From Pseudarthrobacter sp. BIM B-2242 (GTDB taxonomy: Bacteria; Actinomycetota; Actinomycetes; Actinomycetales; Micrococcaceae): a stretch of DNA of 64,000 bases. Shown here in pieces: positions 24,793 to 34,070 of the stretch; positions within the stretch are counted from its first letter, which is position 1, and the number at the start of each line of letters is the position of its first letter. The stretch is from NCBI RefSeq assembly GCF_014764445.1, contig NZ_CP061721.1:4216001-4280000 (forward strand), given 5' to 3'. The translations under genes and the position numbers were made by a program. The notes beneath the pieces were generated by a model, which was not told the origin of the DNA, made no database searches, and worked only from the letters and a program-made list of their open reading frames with translations.

Positions 24793-27030
24793 CTAGGGCG
24801 CATGGGGGTCCGCCGTTTCGTGGACCACCAGCATGTCCTCGTCCAGTTCGCCGTCCGGGAAGAAGCAGGCGAACTGCTGGTCCAGTGGAGGGACGGGACC
24901 TGCTTCCAGGACCTTGACCGCCGGCGACGGCAGGACCGCCTCAAGCGGCGGCTCCAGCGTGAGGCAGCGCTCCTGCTTGGCTGCCGGCAGGGCGGCGAAC
25001 ACCGGGCAGCGGGTGGCAAAGTTGCAGCCCTTCGGGGCATCCAGCGGGGAGGGCAGGTCGCCCTTCAGGATGATCCGCTCCCGGGTGCGCTCAATCTGCG
25101 GGTCCGGAACGGGGATGGCGGAGAGCAGCGCACGCGTGTACGGGTGGCGCGGGTTGTCGAAGACCCGGTCCACCTCGCCGATCTCCACGATCTTGCCGAG
25201 ATACATCACGGCCACCCGGTTGGAAATGTGCCGCACCACGGAAAGGTCATGCGCCACCATCAGGTAGCTGAGGCCCAGTTCAGCGCGGAGCTTATCAAGC
25301 AGGTTGATCACACCTGCCTGGACCGAGACGTCCAGCGCGGACACCGGCTCGTCCAGGACCACCAGTTTCGGGTTCACGGCCAAGGCACGGGCAATACCGA
25401 CGCGCTGCCGCTGACCGCCGGAGAACTGGTTGGGGAAACGGTTGACGTGGTCCGGTTGGAGCCCCACGAGCTGCATCAGTTCCATGATGCGCTTCCTGAT
25501 GGCTTTCTTGTCCATGCCCGCGTTCTGGAGCGGTTCGGCGAGGACCTCATAGACCGTGAAGCGCGGATCCAGGGCACCGGTGGGGTCCTGGAAGACCATC
25601 TGCATTTCCTTGCGCATGGCGCTCTTGGCCCTGGCATCAGCGGCCTGCTTGTTGCTGATCCCGCCGATGATCACCTCACCGTCCTGGTCCTTGTGGAATT
25701 CCATGATTTCCAGGAGGGTGGTGGTCTTTCCGGAGCCGGACTCCCCCACGATGGAGAAGCACTCGCCTTCGCGGATATCGAAACTGAGGCCGTCCACAGC
25801 CTTGACGGTGCCGATGCGCCGTTTCAGGAGGGCACCCTTGGTCAGCGGGAAGTGCTTGCGGACGTCCTTGAGTTCGAGCACCTTGGCGCGTTCCCCGCGG
25901 GGGATGGCGTCAAACCGGGACACGGCAACAGGCGGTGCCGAGAAGATTTCGAGCACGTCCACGTCCGTGCCGAGGTCATCCGACTTGATGCAGGCCGCTT
26001 TGTGCACGGTGCTGCCATTGGCGGGAAGCAGCGGCGGTTCGCCGTCGAGGCAGGCGTCGCTCACCAGGGGACAGCGCGGGGCGAAGGAGCAGCCCGTGGG
26101 CGTATGGAGCAGGTTCGGCGGGATCCCGTCGATGGGGACGAGTGAGGATTTTTCCGCCACGTCAACACGCGGCACGGCGCCCAACAGCCCCATTGTGTAA
26201 GGCATCCGGGGGTTGTAGTAGATGTCGTCCACACTGCCGGTTTCCACCGGCTTCCCGGCGTACATCACCATGATGTCGTCGGCAATGCCTGCCACCACAC
26301 CCAGATCGTGGGTGATCATCACGACGGCGGCACCCGTCTCCTCCTGCGCGGTATGCAGCACCTCCAGCACCTGGGCCTGGATGGTGACGTCCAGGGCCGT
26401 CGTCGGCTCGTCAGCGATCAGCACCCGCGGGTTGTTGGCGATGGCGATGGCAATCATGACGCGCTGGCGCATGCCGCCGGAAAACTCGTGCGGGAAGGCC
26501 TTGAGCCGGTTCCTGGGGCTGGGGATGCCCACCATCGCCAGAAGTTCGACGGCGCGGGCCTCCTTCGCCAGTTTGCTCATGGCGGGGTTGTGAATGGTGA
26601 GGGCCTCGGTGATCTGGGTTCCCACCGTGTACACCGGGGTGAGGGAGGACAGCGGGTCCTGGAACACCATGGCAATATCGTTGCCGCGATAGGCGCACAT
26701 GGCTTTGTCGCTGAGGCCCAGCAGTTCCTTGCCGTTGAGCCGGACTGACCCGGAGACATCAGCAGTGGCCGGCAGCAGGCCCATGATGGCCAGCGACGTC
26801 ACTGATTTACCGGACCCGGATTCGCCGACGATTCCCAGCGTTTTGCCGGGCAGGAGGTCAAAGTTGACGCCGCGGACGGCGTGGACTGACCCGTTTTCCG
26901 AGTTGAAGCTGACGTTCAGGTCCCGGACGGACAGCACCGCGTCCGAAGGCGAGTGCAGGCCTGCCACGTGGAGCCTTTCGGCTGGCGCGGGGGCCTGGTC
27001 AGCCGGCTCGATGTAGGTTCCGTTGCTCAT
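24793..27030 (-). CDS. Peptide ABC transporter ATPase, fused OppD-OppF type
   Basis: 745 residues with two complete ATPase domains in one chain. Domain 1 (about 32-290): GESGSGKSV, FSGGMRQR, VLIADEPTTALD. Domain 2 (about 385-650): GESGSGKTT, FSGGQRQR, LVVLDEPVSALD. Each is followed by an oligopeptide-transporter C-terminal segment with a Cys cluster (GCSFAPRCPL and GCNFATRCPV). It powers the OppB/OppC channel. ATG 27030 overlaps the oppC stop by 4 nt. The fusion replaces the separate OppD and OppF of enteric bacteria and is common in actinobacteria. Confidence 0.94.
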   Translation of the reverse strand: MSNGTYIEPADQAPAPAERLHVAGLHSPSDAVLSVRDLNVSFNSENGSVHAVRGVNFDLLPGKTLGIVGESGSGKSVTSLAIMGLLPATADVSGSVRLNGKELLGLSDKAMCAYRGNDIAMVFQDPLSSLTPVYTVGTQITEALTIHNPAMSKLAKEARAVELLAMVGIPSPRNRLKAFPHEFSGGMRQRVMIAIAIANNPRVLIADEPTTALDVTIQAQVLEVLHTAQEETGAAVVMITHDLGVVAGIADDIMVMYAGKPVETGSVDDIYYNPRMPYTMGLLGAVPRVDVAEKSSLVPIDGIPPNLLHTPTGCSFAPRCPLVSDACLDGEPPLLPANGSTVHKAACIKSDDLGTDVDVLEIFSAPPVAVSRFDAIPRGERAKVLELKDVRKHFPLTKGALLKRRIGTVKAVDGLSFDIREGECFSIVGESGSGKTTTLLEIMEFHKDQDGEVIIGGISNKQAADARAKSAMRKEMQMVFQDPTGALDPRFTVYEVLAEPLQNAGMDKKAIRKRIMELMQLVGLQPDHVNRFPNQFSGGQRQRVGIARALAVNPKLVVLDEPVSALDVSVQAGVINLLDKLRAELGLSYLMVAHDLSVVRHISNRVAVMYLGKIVEIGEVDRVFDNPRHPYTRALLSAIPVPDPQIERTRERIILKGDLPSPLDAPKGCNFATRCPVFAALPAAKQERCLTLEPPLEAVLPSPAVKVLEAGPVPPLDQQFACFFPDGELDEDMLVVHETADPHAP

Positions 27031-28001
27031 TTGCCCTTCCTCCGTCCATTGTTCTTCCTTGCCCGGCCAACGGAACTGGAGCTCGGGTCGAAGGCGTCAC
27101 GCAGGCCGTCGTTCATCATGGCCAGGGACCCCGTCAGCAGGAACATCACCGTCAGGGGAACCCAGAACATCCACGGGAAGGTCTGGACCTGGGACGTAGC
27201 CCCGCCGATCAGCACGCCCAGGCTGACATCGGGGAGCTTGATGCCAATGCCGATGAATGAGAAGGCAACTTCAGCAAGGATGGCGCCGGTGACGCCGCGG
27301 GTGATGTCCAGGACAAGCAGCGACCCGATATTGGGCACCAGGTGCCGCCAGACGATCCTGCGCGGCGGGACACCCATGTACTGGGCCGCCTTGACGAAGT
27401 CCCGCTGCATCAGCGACATGGACAGGGAGCGGATCAGCCTGGCCGTGCCCATCCAGCTGAAAACCAGGAGCACGATGATCAGGAGCAGCCAGCTGGGGAG
27501 GTTCTGCTGCAGGGTAGCCCCGCCGCCGCTCGTGGCCACCGCCACCACCAGCAGTGCCGGCATCATGATCAGCGCCTCCAGGACAAAGAGCATCACCTTG
27601 TCCACTTTCCCGCCGAAGTAGGCCATGGTGCAGCCGTAAACGGCGGCAATCAGGACCGAGACGAGGCCAACAATCAGGCCGATGAGGATGGATATGCGGG
27701 TACCTTCAACGGTCAGGGCGTAGAGATCGATGCCTGCCTGGGATGTGCCCAGGAAGTGATCGCCGGAGGGCGGCATACCGATGTTGAAGGGGTCGATGGT
27801 CTCCTTGTCCCACGACGTGAAGAAACCGCCCACGAAGGAGAAGAGAGTCAGTGCCAGGAAAATTACCAGCCCCGCCACGGCGGTCTTGTTGCGCATGAAT
27901 CGGCGGAAGATGATGGTGGATTTGGCGATCACCACATCGTCGCCCTCGAGGTGCGCGTCCTGGGCTACAGCTGCCGGGTCTACGGCATTGAGGTTGGTCA
28001 T
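27027..28001 (-). CDS. Peptide ABC transporter permease, OppC type
   Basis: 324-residue inner-membrane permease with six helices and the long N-terminal segment of OppC/DppC proteins (FRRFMRNKTAVAGLVIFL). The coupling loop reads EYMG-like KAAQYMGVPPRRIVWRHLVPN, matching the EAA motif. It pairs with the OppB-type subunit encoded 2 nt upstream. A basic C-terminal tail (RARKNNGRRKGK) is unusual but compatible. Confidence 0.92.
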   Translation of the reverse strand: MTNLNAVDPAAVAQDAHLEGDDVVIAKSTIIFRRFMRNKTAVAGLVIFLALTLFSFVGGFFTSWDKETIDPFNIGMPPSGDHFLGTSQAGIDLYALTVEGTRISILIGLIVGLVSVLIAAVYGCTMAYFGGKVDKVMLFVLEALIMMPALLVVAVATSGGGATLQQNLPSWLLLIIVLLVFSWMGTARLIRSLSMSLMQRDFVKAAQYMGVPPRRIVWRHLVPNIGSLLVLDITRGVTGAILAEVAFSFIGIGIKLPDVSLGVLIGGATSQVQTFPWMFWVPLTVMFLLTGSLAMMNDGLRDAFDPSSSSVGRARKNNGRRKGK

Positions 28002-28003
28002 GG

Positions 28004-28987
28004 CTACTGCACCCGCACTCTCGGGTCAACAAGCGTGGTGGCGAAATCGGCGAGGATAGCGCCGAGGGCGAAAATGACCGATCCGTAGGCCAGCGTGGCC
28101 GTGGCGGCGTTCACGTCCTGCAGCGAGATGGCGTCGATACTCCAGGAACCCACGCCGGGCCAGGCGAAGATCTTCTCCGCGAAGAAACCGCCGGCGAAGA
28201 TGGCCGGGATGGTGAAGGCGATGCTTTGGGCCACGGGGATGAAGGACACCCGGAGGGCGTGCCTGGTGATGGCCTGGTTACGGGTCAGGCCCTTCGCACG
28301 GGCTGTGCGGACAAAGTCGGCGTTGACGTTGTCCAGCAGATACTGCCGCTGGGCAATCTGGTACGAGCCCCAGCCCACCAGGGTGATGGCGATGGTGGGC
28401 ACCGCGTAGTGCGCGAGCATGTCCACGAACTGTGCCCATCCCGGCGCCATGCCTGGCGTGGAGATGCCGGTGACGAAGAAGATACGTTCGCCGACCGTCT
28501 CGTTGATGTTGATGGCCCCCAGCTGCACCAGGAAGTAGGCGATGGGCGCGGGCACAATGTAGGCGAGGTAGCTGTAGGACGTGATCACCCGGTCCTGGAA
28601 CTTGTACTGGCGGGCCGCCGAGTACACGCCGAGGGCAACGCCGATGACGAGCGTCAGGATGATGGAGGCGAGGAAAAGCCGGGTGGAAATCCAGACGCGG
28701 TCGCCGAATTCAGCGTTGATGAAGGCCCCGTTGGGGCTGCGTCCCCAGTCCCACCGGGTGACCACCGCGGTTAGCCACTCCACGTAGCGCTCCCACGGAC
28801 TAAGGTCCGGGTCCAGGCCCTTCAGGCGCATGGAATTTGCAACCTGCTCCGGTGTGGGGCGGGGAATCCGCTCTTGTTCGAGGAGCGCCGGCTTGAGGGA
28901 ACTGACCGCCAGGAAGTATCCGGCCGAAGTGGTCAGGAAGATCATGAATACGTACGTGATGCCGCGTTTGGCGAGGTACCTGAGCAT
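28004..28987 (-). CDS. Peptide ABC transporter permease, OppB type
   Basis: 327-residue six-helix permease, first gene of the operon. It has the OppB/DppB N-terminal helix, the large periplasmic loop, and the EAA-type coupling segment FVRTARAKGLTRNQAITRH. The gene order oppB, oppC, oppDF, oppA, with overlaps or short gaps, supports one transcript starting in the 28988-29346 gap. ATG 28987 follows a plausible but weak ribosome binding site. Confidence 0.92.
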   Translation of the reverse strand: MLRYLAKRGITYVFMIFLTTSAGYFLAVSSLKPALLEQERIPRPTPEQVANSMRLKGLDPDLSPWERYVEWLTAVVTRWDWGRSPNGAFINAEFGDRVWISTRLFLASIILTLVIGVALGVYSAARQYKFQDRVITSYSYLAYIVPAPIAYFLVQLGAININETVGERIFFVTGISTPGMAPGWAQFVDMLAHYAVPTIAITLVGWGSYQIAQRQYLLDNVNADFVRTARAKGLTRNQAITRHALRVSFIPVAQSIAFTIPAIFAGGFFAEKIFAWPGVGSWSIDAISLQDVNAATATLAYGSVIFALGAILADFATTLVDPRVRVQ

Positions 28988-29346
28988 AGGGGCGTCTACT
29001 TCAGGATCGGGGCCACCCGGGATGCGGAAGGAAACCCCAAGGGATCGCCTTGGGCTGGCCCCGGATTATTCGCCTTGACTACATCCATGTCCCAGATCCT
29101 TCCGATGTCCGGCTCACCGCGGGTCTCGCGGCTGCCAGGTGTCCACCAGCGCGCTGCCGGCCTCCAGTGACCACAGTCATGTCCGGGTTAGCGGGCTATG
29201 TTTTGGGTCACATTCCAGAGGAAACTACCACATAGAGGGAGGCTAAGTACGGGCCGTAGCACCAAATCCGCCCGACCGTATCAGATTGTTATGAATGGAT
29301 CAGTAAAACTCATGTGACTGGACGGGTGCCCGAAATCTCGCGTAGC
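28988..29346. promoter_or_regulatory. Upstream region of the peptide-transport operon
   Basis: About 360 bp without a credible gene. The stretch 29225-29315 is distinctly more AT-rich than its surroundings and, read on the minus strand, offers TTTACT and TAACAAT-like elements suited to an oppB promoter. I find no strong palindrome or riboswitch-like structure. Confidence 0.35.
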
Positions 29347-29961
29347 CTACGGCCCGCCAATAACGCGTGTGACAAGTTCGCGCCATGTGCCAATCACTCT
29401 CTCGGGTGCCAGGCCCTGGATGCGGACCAGGTAGAGCAGCCGCTCCGGCTCAAGGGTGGAGATCAGCGCAGCGGCCATCACCGCGGGGTCAGCCTCCATC
29501 CCCGCCGCCCGCAGCAGGACCTCGACGTGCCGCTGCCACAGCAGGGCCGCGGGCACCTCGAAACGGTTGGGCGCCGTACTCTCCGCGGCGCGTACGAGGT
29601 CCCCGTGTTCAAGGACGTACTCAATCCTCGCCGCTCCGAAAGCGACCAGCCGCTCCACCCCGGAAGCCCCCGGACCCAGGGGCGGGGGGCCGAACATAAA
29701 ACCGGCCTGGAAGGCGGCCTCGGCGTCGCTCAGCAGCGTCATCATGAGGCCGGTCCGGCTGCCGAACCGGCGGAAGACGGTCCCCTTGCCCACGCCGGCG
29801 CGCTCGGCGAGCCGGTCCATTGTGAGGGCGTCCACGCCGCATTCTGCGATCAGTTCCCGTGCCGCACCCAGCAGCCGCTCCCGGTTCCGCGCGGCGTCAC
29901 TGCGCTCCGCAACGGGGCCCGACAGGGAGCCTGGCAGCAATGGGATGTAACTCACACCCAT
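29347..29961 (-). CDS. TetR-family regulator of the adjacent FMN reductase
   Basis: 204 residues with N-terminal HTH (TMDRLAERAGVGKGTVFRRF at about 47-66) and a helical C-terminal domain. It is divergent from the FMN reductase at 30080, with a 22-bp palindrome in between, the standard layout for a local redox or electrophile-responsive repressor. It ends about 360 bp before oppB and is not obviously linked to that operon. The effector is unknown. Confidence 0.88.
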   Translation of the reverse strand: MGVSYIPLLPGSLSGPVAERSDAARNRERLLGAARELIAECGVDALTMDRLAERAGVGKGTVFRRFGSRTGLMMTLLSDAEAAFQAGFMFGPPPLGPGASGVERLVAFGAARIEYVLEHGDLVRAAESTAPNRFEVPAALLWQRHVEVLLRAAGMEADPAVMAAALISTLEPERLLYLVRIQGLAPERVIGTWRELVTRVIGGP

Positions 29962-29982
29962 ATCTTAGCGGCCGGGGAATTT

Positions 29983-30004
29983 TAATCGGACCGCAGTCCG
30001 TTTA
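29983..30004. promoter_or_regulatory. TetR operator
   Basis: Nine-base arms TAATCGGAC and GTCCGTTTA flank CGCA and pair with one mismatch. It lies between the divergent TetR and FMN reductase starts (22 bp from the TetR ATG). CGGAC-N4-GTCCG type sites are common for TetR regulators. Confidence 0.65.
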
Positions 30005-30079
30005 GTCCATGAAGGCAGCAACGCCTCTACCCTTCCACCGGCCAGCGGTCCCCGCCGCAGCCCGACCACAGGAGTCCGC

Positions 30080-30637
30080 ATGTCAAAGAACACCGTCCTT
30101 ACCCTTGTTGGCAGCCTTCGCGCTGGATCCACCAACCAGCAGCTGGCCGAAGCCATCCAGCTCAACGCCCCCGAGCAGGTTGATGTGGTCATCCACGAAA
30201 GCCTGGGCAACATCCCGTTCTACAACGAAGACATCGACGTCGAGGGCCAGGTCCCCGCTGCTGCCGCTGCCCTCCGCGCCGCCGCCAACGAAGCCGACAC
30301 CATCCTCCTGGTCACCCCGGAGCACAACGGCACCGTGCCGGCATCCCTGAAGAACGCCATCGACTGGCTGTCCCGCCCCTTCGGCGCAGGCGCCCTCGCC
30401 GGCAAGCCCACCGCCGTCGTCGGCACCGCTTTTGGCCAGTTCGGCGGCGTCTGGGCCCAGGACGAGGCCCGCAAGGCCGTCGGCATCGCCGGCGCCCAGG
30501 TCCTCGAGGACGTCAAGCTGGCCGTTCCGGGTTCGATGGTCCGGTTCGCCGAACTGCACCCGAAGGACGACGCCGAGGTTGTTGACCAGATCAAGGGCAT
30601 CTTCGCCCCGCTGACCGCAGCCCGGCCGGCAGCCTAA
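30080..30637 (+). CDS. NADPH-dependent FMN reductase
   Basis: 185-residue flavodoxin-fold enzyme that reduces FMN, quinones or azo compounds with NAD(P)H in the cytoplasm. The FMN phosphate loop is VGSLRAGSTNQQLAEA (residues 10-25), and the family signature is LLVTPEHNGTVPASLKNAID, followed by PFGAGALAGKPTAVVGTA. Divergent from the TetR gene; its promoter contains the operator at 29983-30004, so it is probably induced by an electrophile or quinone. Confidence 0.9.
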   Translation: MSKNTVLTLVGSLRAGSTNQQLAEAIQLNAPEQVDVVIHESLGNIPFYNEDIDVEGQVPAAAAALRAAANEADTILLVTPEHNGTVPASLKNAIDWLSRPFGAGALAGKPTAVVGTAFGQFGGVWAQDEARKAVGIAGAQVLEDVKLAVPGSMVRFAELHPKDDAEVVDQIKGIFAPLTAARPAA

Positions 30638-30699
30638 GGCCCGCCCGGCAAGGCCTGCCCTGTCAGGCCCGCCGCGGGCCACAGCCCCCGGCATGCCGG

Positions 30700-30738
30700 C
30701 TGATGCCCCGGACACCCACGAGGTGCCCCGGGCATCAG
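30700..30738. terminator. Hairpin after the FMN reductase
   Basis: 16-nt arms (30700-30715 and 30723-30738) pair with two mismatches; a third copy of the TGTCCGGGGCAT half follows at 30741-30752, allowing an alternative fold. The rest of 30640-30903 shows nothing I can assign. Confidence 0.5.
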
Positions 30739-30903
30739 TCTGTCCGGGGCATTCTGTTACCGCACCGTGAGCGCGCGGGCGCCTATCGGGACCGGGCGTG
30801 ACCAACTCTTGCTCCAACCGGTACCCCGCGGACATACTCAAGCGTCCAAGGCAGCCGTAACGTTAATACACGGTAAGCACGGGGATGGGAACGCGGTGCG
30901 GGC

Positions 30904-31737
30904 ATGGCAGGCATCCTGAGGTCCGGGACATTCATGGCGACGGCGGCGCTGACGCTTCCGCTGTGGCTCGGCTCCTGCACTCCCGGCCCCCCTCCGTCCA
31001 TCGGCAGCGGCATCCCCGCCGGTGCCACCGCCGTTGAACCCGCGGCGCCTGCCGCGCAGGTTCCGGTTCCCGTTCCGCAGCCGCAGGCACCTCCGCCGCC
31101 GCTGTCGGCAACCGTCGACGCCGCCGCGCCGCCCCCGGAGCAATCGGCCACACCTACCCGCTCCGCTGAGTCGCCGGAGACCGGCACCGTCACCACTCCT
31201 GCGCCCGGCGTGGTGTCTGCTCCCAGTGCCACCCCCTCCGCAGTGCCCCAACCGTCGCCAACGCCGGAGACTTCCGCGCCGCCGCAGGCCCCGTCAGCCG
31301 CCGGGTCCTCCGCCGTTCCGCCCGGTCAGGAGTCCGGCACCAGGCAGGTCACGGCCTACTATGTGCTGCTTGACGACGGCGGTGCCGCCGGTGTGCGCTT
31401 TGGCTGCAATGACAGCCTGGCCAGTGTCCGCCGCACCGCGGAAGGACCGGCCGAACCGCTGCCCGCCGCCATGAACGCCCTGCTGGACGGATCCACTAAG
31501 CCTGCGCCCGGGCTTTACAACGCTTTGGCGGCCTCAACGCTGACGTTCCTGTCCGGTACCTTCGACGGCACCACCGTCACCGTCTACCTGTCCGGCGCGC
31601 TTCGTCCCGGCGGTGTGTGCGACGTCCCGCGGATCGAAGCCCAACTCACCCAGACCGCCGTGGCCTCGGTCGGCGCCGTCCGCGCAGATATCTACGTCAA
31701 CGGCGTTGGCCTGACAGAGGCCCTCAGCCTCAAGTAG
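30904..31737 (+). CDS. GerMN-like lipoprotein with Pro-rich linker
   Basis: 277 residues. Possible lipoprotein signal with LGSC and cysteine 25; then about 110 residues almost entirely Pro, Ala, Ser and Thr, likely an extended wall-spanning linker. The C-terminal 125 residues (VTAYYVLLDDGG ... PAAMNALLDG ... TVTVYLSG) resemble the GerMN domain, found in GerM and in the LpqB lipoprotein. Here GerMN stands alone. The function is unknown; an envelope role is inferred. ATG 30904 is chosen because the signal peptide starts there. Confidence 0.7.
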   Translation: MAGILRSGTFMATAALTLPLWLGSCTPGPPPSIGSGIPAGATAVEPAAPAAQVPVPVPQPQAPPPPLSATVDAAAPPPEQSATPTRSAESPETGTVTTPAPGVVSAPSATPSAVPQPSPTPETSAPPQAPSAAGSSAVPPGQESGTRQVTAYYVLLDDGGAAGVRFGCNDSLASVRRTAEGPAEPLPAAMNALLDGSTKPAPGLYNALAASTLTFLSGTFDGTTVTVYLSGALRPGGVCDVPRIEAQLTQTAVASVGAVRADIYVNGVGLTEALSLK

Positions 31738-31772
31738 CGCTGCACCCGCCCAGCAGTCCGGGTCCTCGGTTT

Positions 31773-32609
31773 TCATTTTTCGAACAACGCGTCCATGTCG
31801 GCATGGCTGCGGGCTCCGGCCAGCTCTGACCAGTTGCCGTCACCGAAAATTTCTTCGGCCACCCTGAAGACAGTTGCATAGGCGGCCTTCGCAGTGTTGC
31901 CGCCAATGCTGATGCGCCGCACACCGGCGTCGTGCAGTTCCCCCACCGACGGCGCTCCCACTCCTGCGAGTGCATTCAGGGGCGCGGGAAGGCGGCGGGC
32001 GAGCTCATGCAGCACATGAAGATCGGTCACGCCGGGCACAAAGATGCCGCTGGCCCCGGCTGCCAGATACGCCTCGGCGCGGCGCACCGTCTCCTCAAAG
32101 GCGTGATCGGCGAAGGTGCCGGACAGGTATGTGTCCGTGCGGGCATTGAGATAAAGGTCGACGCCGGCTGTTGCGGCAGTCTCCCGGATTACGGTGAGAC
32201 GGCGGCACTGTTCGTCGATCGCGGTGAGCGTCCCGCCGCTGGCGTCCTCGAAGTTCACGCCGACAGCACCGGCGTCGATCACCGCACGGATGGTGTCCCC
32301 GAGGAGGGCCTGGCGGTAGTTGCCAGCCTCGCCCGCATAGCCGGTTTCAATATCCGCCGTGACGGGAAGGCGGGTGGCCGCAACAATCCTCCTTAGCGCG
32401 TCCAGCGCTAGTCCCCGGGGCAGGTGGTTGCCGTCCGGATATCCGAGGCTCCATGAGATGGCGGAACTGGATGTGGCGATGGCGGCCGCTCCGGCCTCCT
32501 CTGTCAGCTTTGCCGAGGCTGCATCCCACACATTGACCAGCAGGAGCGGCGGACGGCCGGCCTGGTGGAGGGCGTGGAACTCGGCTGTGCGTGCGGCGGT
32601 AGCTGTCAT
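31773..32609 (-). CDS. Isocitrate lyase/PEP mutase-family protein
   Basis: 278-residue TIM-barrel enzyme. LLVNVWDAASAKLTEEAGA and ATSSSAISWSLGYPDG at the start and TADIETGYAG (metal-binding Asp) plus VNFEDASGG mark the PEP mutase/ICL superfamily. Members cleave or form C-C or P-C bonds, for example 2-methylisocitrate lyase, oxaloacetate decarboxylase or phosphonopyruvate hydrolase. The KKCGH motif of true isocitrate lyases is absent. No pathway partners are nearby. Convergent with the GerMN lipoprotein gene. Confidence 0.85.
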   Translation of the reverse strand: MTATAARTAEFHALHQAGRPPLLLVNVWDAASAKLTEEAGAAAIATSSSAISWSLGYPDGNHLPRGLALDALRRIVAATRLPVTADIETGYAGEAGNYRQALLGDTIRAVIDAGAVGVNFEDASGGTLTAIDEQCRRLTVIRETAATAGVDLYLNARTDTYLSGTFADHAFEETVRRAEAYLAAGASGIFVPGVTDLHVLHELARRLPAPLNALAGVGAPSVGELHDAGVRRISIGGNTAKAAYATVFRVAEEIFGDGNWSELAGARSHADMDALFEK

Positions 32610-32707
32610 TGGTCCATTCCAGCCCCTCCCGGCCCGCCCGTAAAGAGGCGTCCGGGGTGATCTGGAACAACGGGTGTTGCCTTATTAGCAACTAGCGGCT
32701 GTATCCT

Positions 32708-34018
32708 GTGGGTGTGACCCACGAAACACTTGACGCTGCAGCAGCGGCGCTCCCAGCCGAAGCCATTGACGCAATCGAACGTGCGGCGACATCTGCCCAC
32801 CGGGCGGCGCATCCGCACGAGGCGCTGTTCTCCGAGCGGGCGGCCAACATCAAGCAATCCGCCGTCCGGGACGTCTTCGACATCTCACTGCGGCCCGGAT
32901 TGGTGTCATTGGCAGGGGGCAGCCCCTATCTGCAATCCCTCCCGCTGGAGCGGCTGGCGGCCACGGCAGCCGGCATCATCGCCACGGACGGACTGACAGC
33001 GCTGCAGTACGGCGGGGGGCAGGGCACCGACGAACTGCGTGCCCAGATCTGCGAGGTCATGGCGGCCGAAGGAATCAGGGACGCCGTGCCGCAGAACGTG
33101 GTGATCACTGCCGGCTCCCAGTCTGCCCAGGACGTGGCAACGAAGGTGTTCTGCAACCCCGGCGACGTGGTGCTGGTGGAAGACCCCACCTATGTCGGGG
33201 CCCTCAACACGTTCGAGTCCTACCAGGTGGAAGTGGCCACTGTGGCGATGGACCAGGACGGCCTGGTGCCTGAACTGTTGGAGGCGAAGATCGCAGCGCT
33301 GCAGACGGCCGGCAAAAGCATCAAGTTCCTCTACACCATCCCCAACTTCAACAACCCCTCAGGGATAACGCTGGCCAGGGAGCGCCGTCAGCGGATCGTC
33401 GATATATGCCGCAACGCGAATATTCTCGTGCTGGAGGATAATCCCTACGGCCTGCTCCGCTACACCGGCGAACCGCTGGAGCCGCTGCGCGCAGCCAACC
33501 CCGCCGACGTCATCTACCTGGGCTCGTTCTCGAAGATCTTCGCCCCGGGGCTGCGCGTCGGCTGGGCGCTTGTGCCGGAGCACCTCCAGCGGCGTTACTA
33601 CCTGGCCTCCGAGTCCGTCACGCTGTGCCCGCCCACCTTCAACCAGATGCTTGTGTCCGCCTACCTGCGGGAGTACGACTGGCAGGGCCAGATCGAGACC
33701 TACCGCGGCCTCTACGCCGAGCGGTGCGCGGCCATGCTGACCGCCCTGGACGAACACATGCCGGCGGGCACCAGCTGGACCAGCCCCGAAGGCGGCTTCT
33801 TTGTGTGGGTGACGCTGCCGGAGGGCGTGGACACGTACCCCCTGTTGCAGAAGGCGATCGATGCCGGCGTCGTCTTTATCCCGGGCGCCGCCTTCACCCC
33901 TTCGGACGGGCCGTCCAACAGGCTCCGGCTGGCGTTCAGCGCCGTGCCGCCGGCCGCCATCGGGGAAGGCGTGCGACGGCTGGCCGGGGTACTGCGGGAA
34001 TCGCTCGCTGCGTTGTAA
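32708..34018 (+). CDS. PLP-dependent aminotransferase (class I/II)
   Basis: 436 residues. Fold type I: ALQYGGGQGTDELRAQI at the substrate loop, ITAGSQSAQDVATKVF, IPNFNNPSG, EDNPYGLLRY (Asp binding the PLP nitrogen), and LGSFSKIFAPGLRVGW with the Schiff-base Lys. It resembles LysN/2-aminoadipate aminotransferase and MocR C-domains but has no HTH. It probably transaminates a 2-oxoacid; the substrate is unclear. The start is GTG 32708; a GTG at 32714 is an alternative. Divergent from the PEP mutase-family gene. Confidence 0.88.
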   Translation: MGVTHETLDAAAAALPAEAIDAIERAATSAHRAAHPHEALFSERAANIKQSAVRDVFDISLRPGLVSLAGGSPYLQSLPLERLAATAAGIIATDGLTALQYGGGQGTDELRAQICEVMAAEGIRDAVPQNVVITAGSQSAQDVATKVFCNPGDVVLVEDPTYVGALNTFESYQVEVATVAMDQDGLVPELLEAKIAALQTAGKSIKFLYTIPNFNNPSGITLARERRQRIVDICRNANILVLEDNPYGLLRYTGEPLEPLRAANPADVIYLGSFSKIFAPGLRVGWALVPEHLQRRYYLASESVTLCPPTFNQMLVSAYLREYDWQGQIETYRGLYAERCAAMLTALDEHMPAGTSWTSPEGGFFVWVTLPEGVDTYPLLQKAIDAGVVFIPGAAFTPSDGPSNRLRLAFSAVPPAAIGEGVRRLAGVLRESLAAL

Positions 34019-34070
34019 CGTTGGCGGGACTGAGAACGGCCAGTTTTACCTCGACCAAGGAGTCACAAGC

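Noticed and set aside
24760..26145. 461-residue plus-strand reading frame
   Set aside because: Antisense to the fused peptide ATPase, whose Walker and signature motifs are all present; long shadow frames are expected at this GC content.
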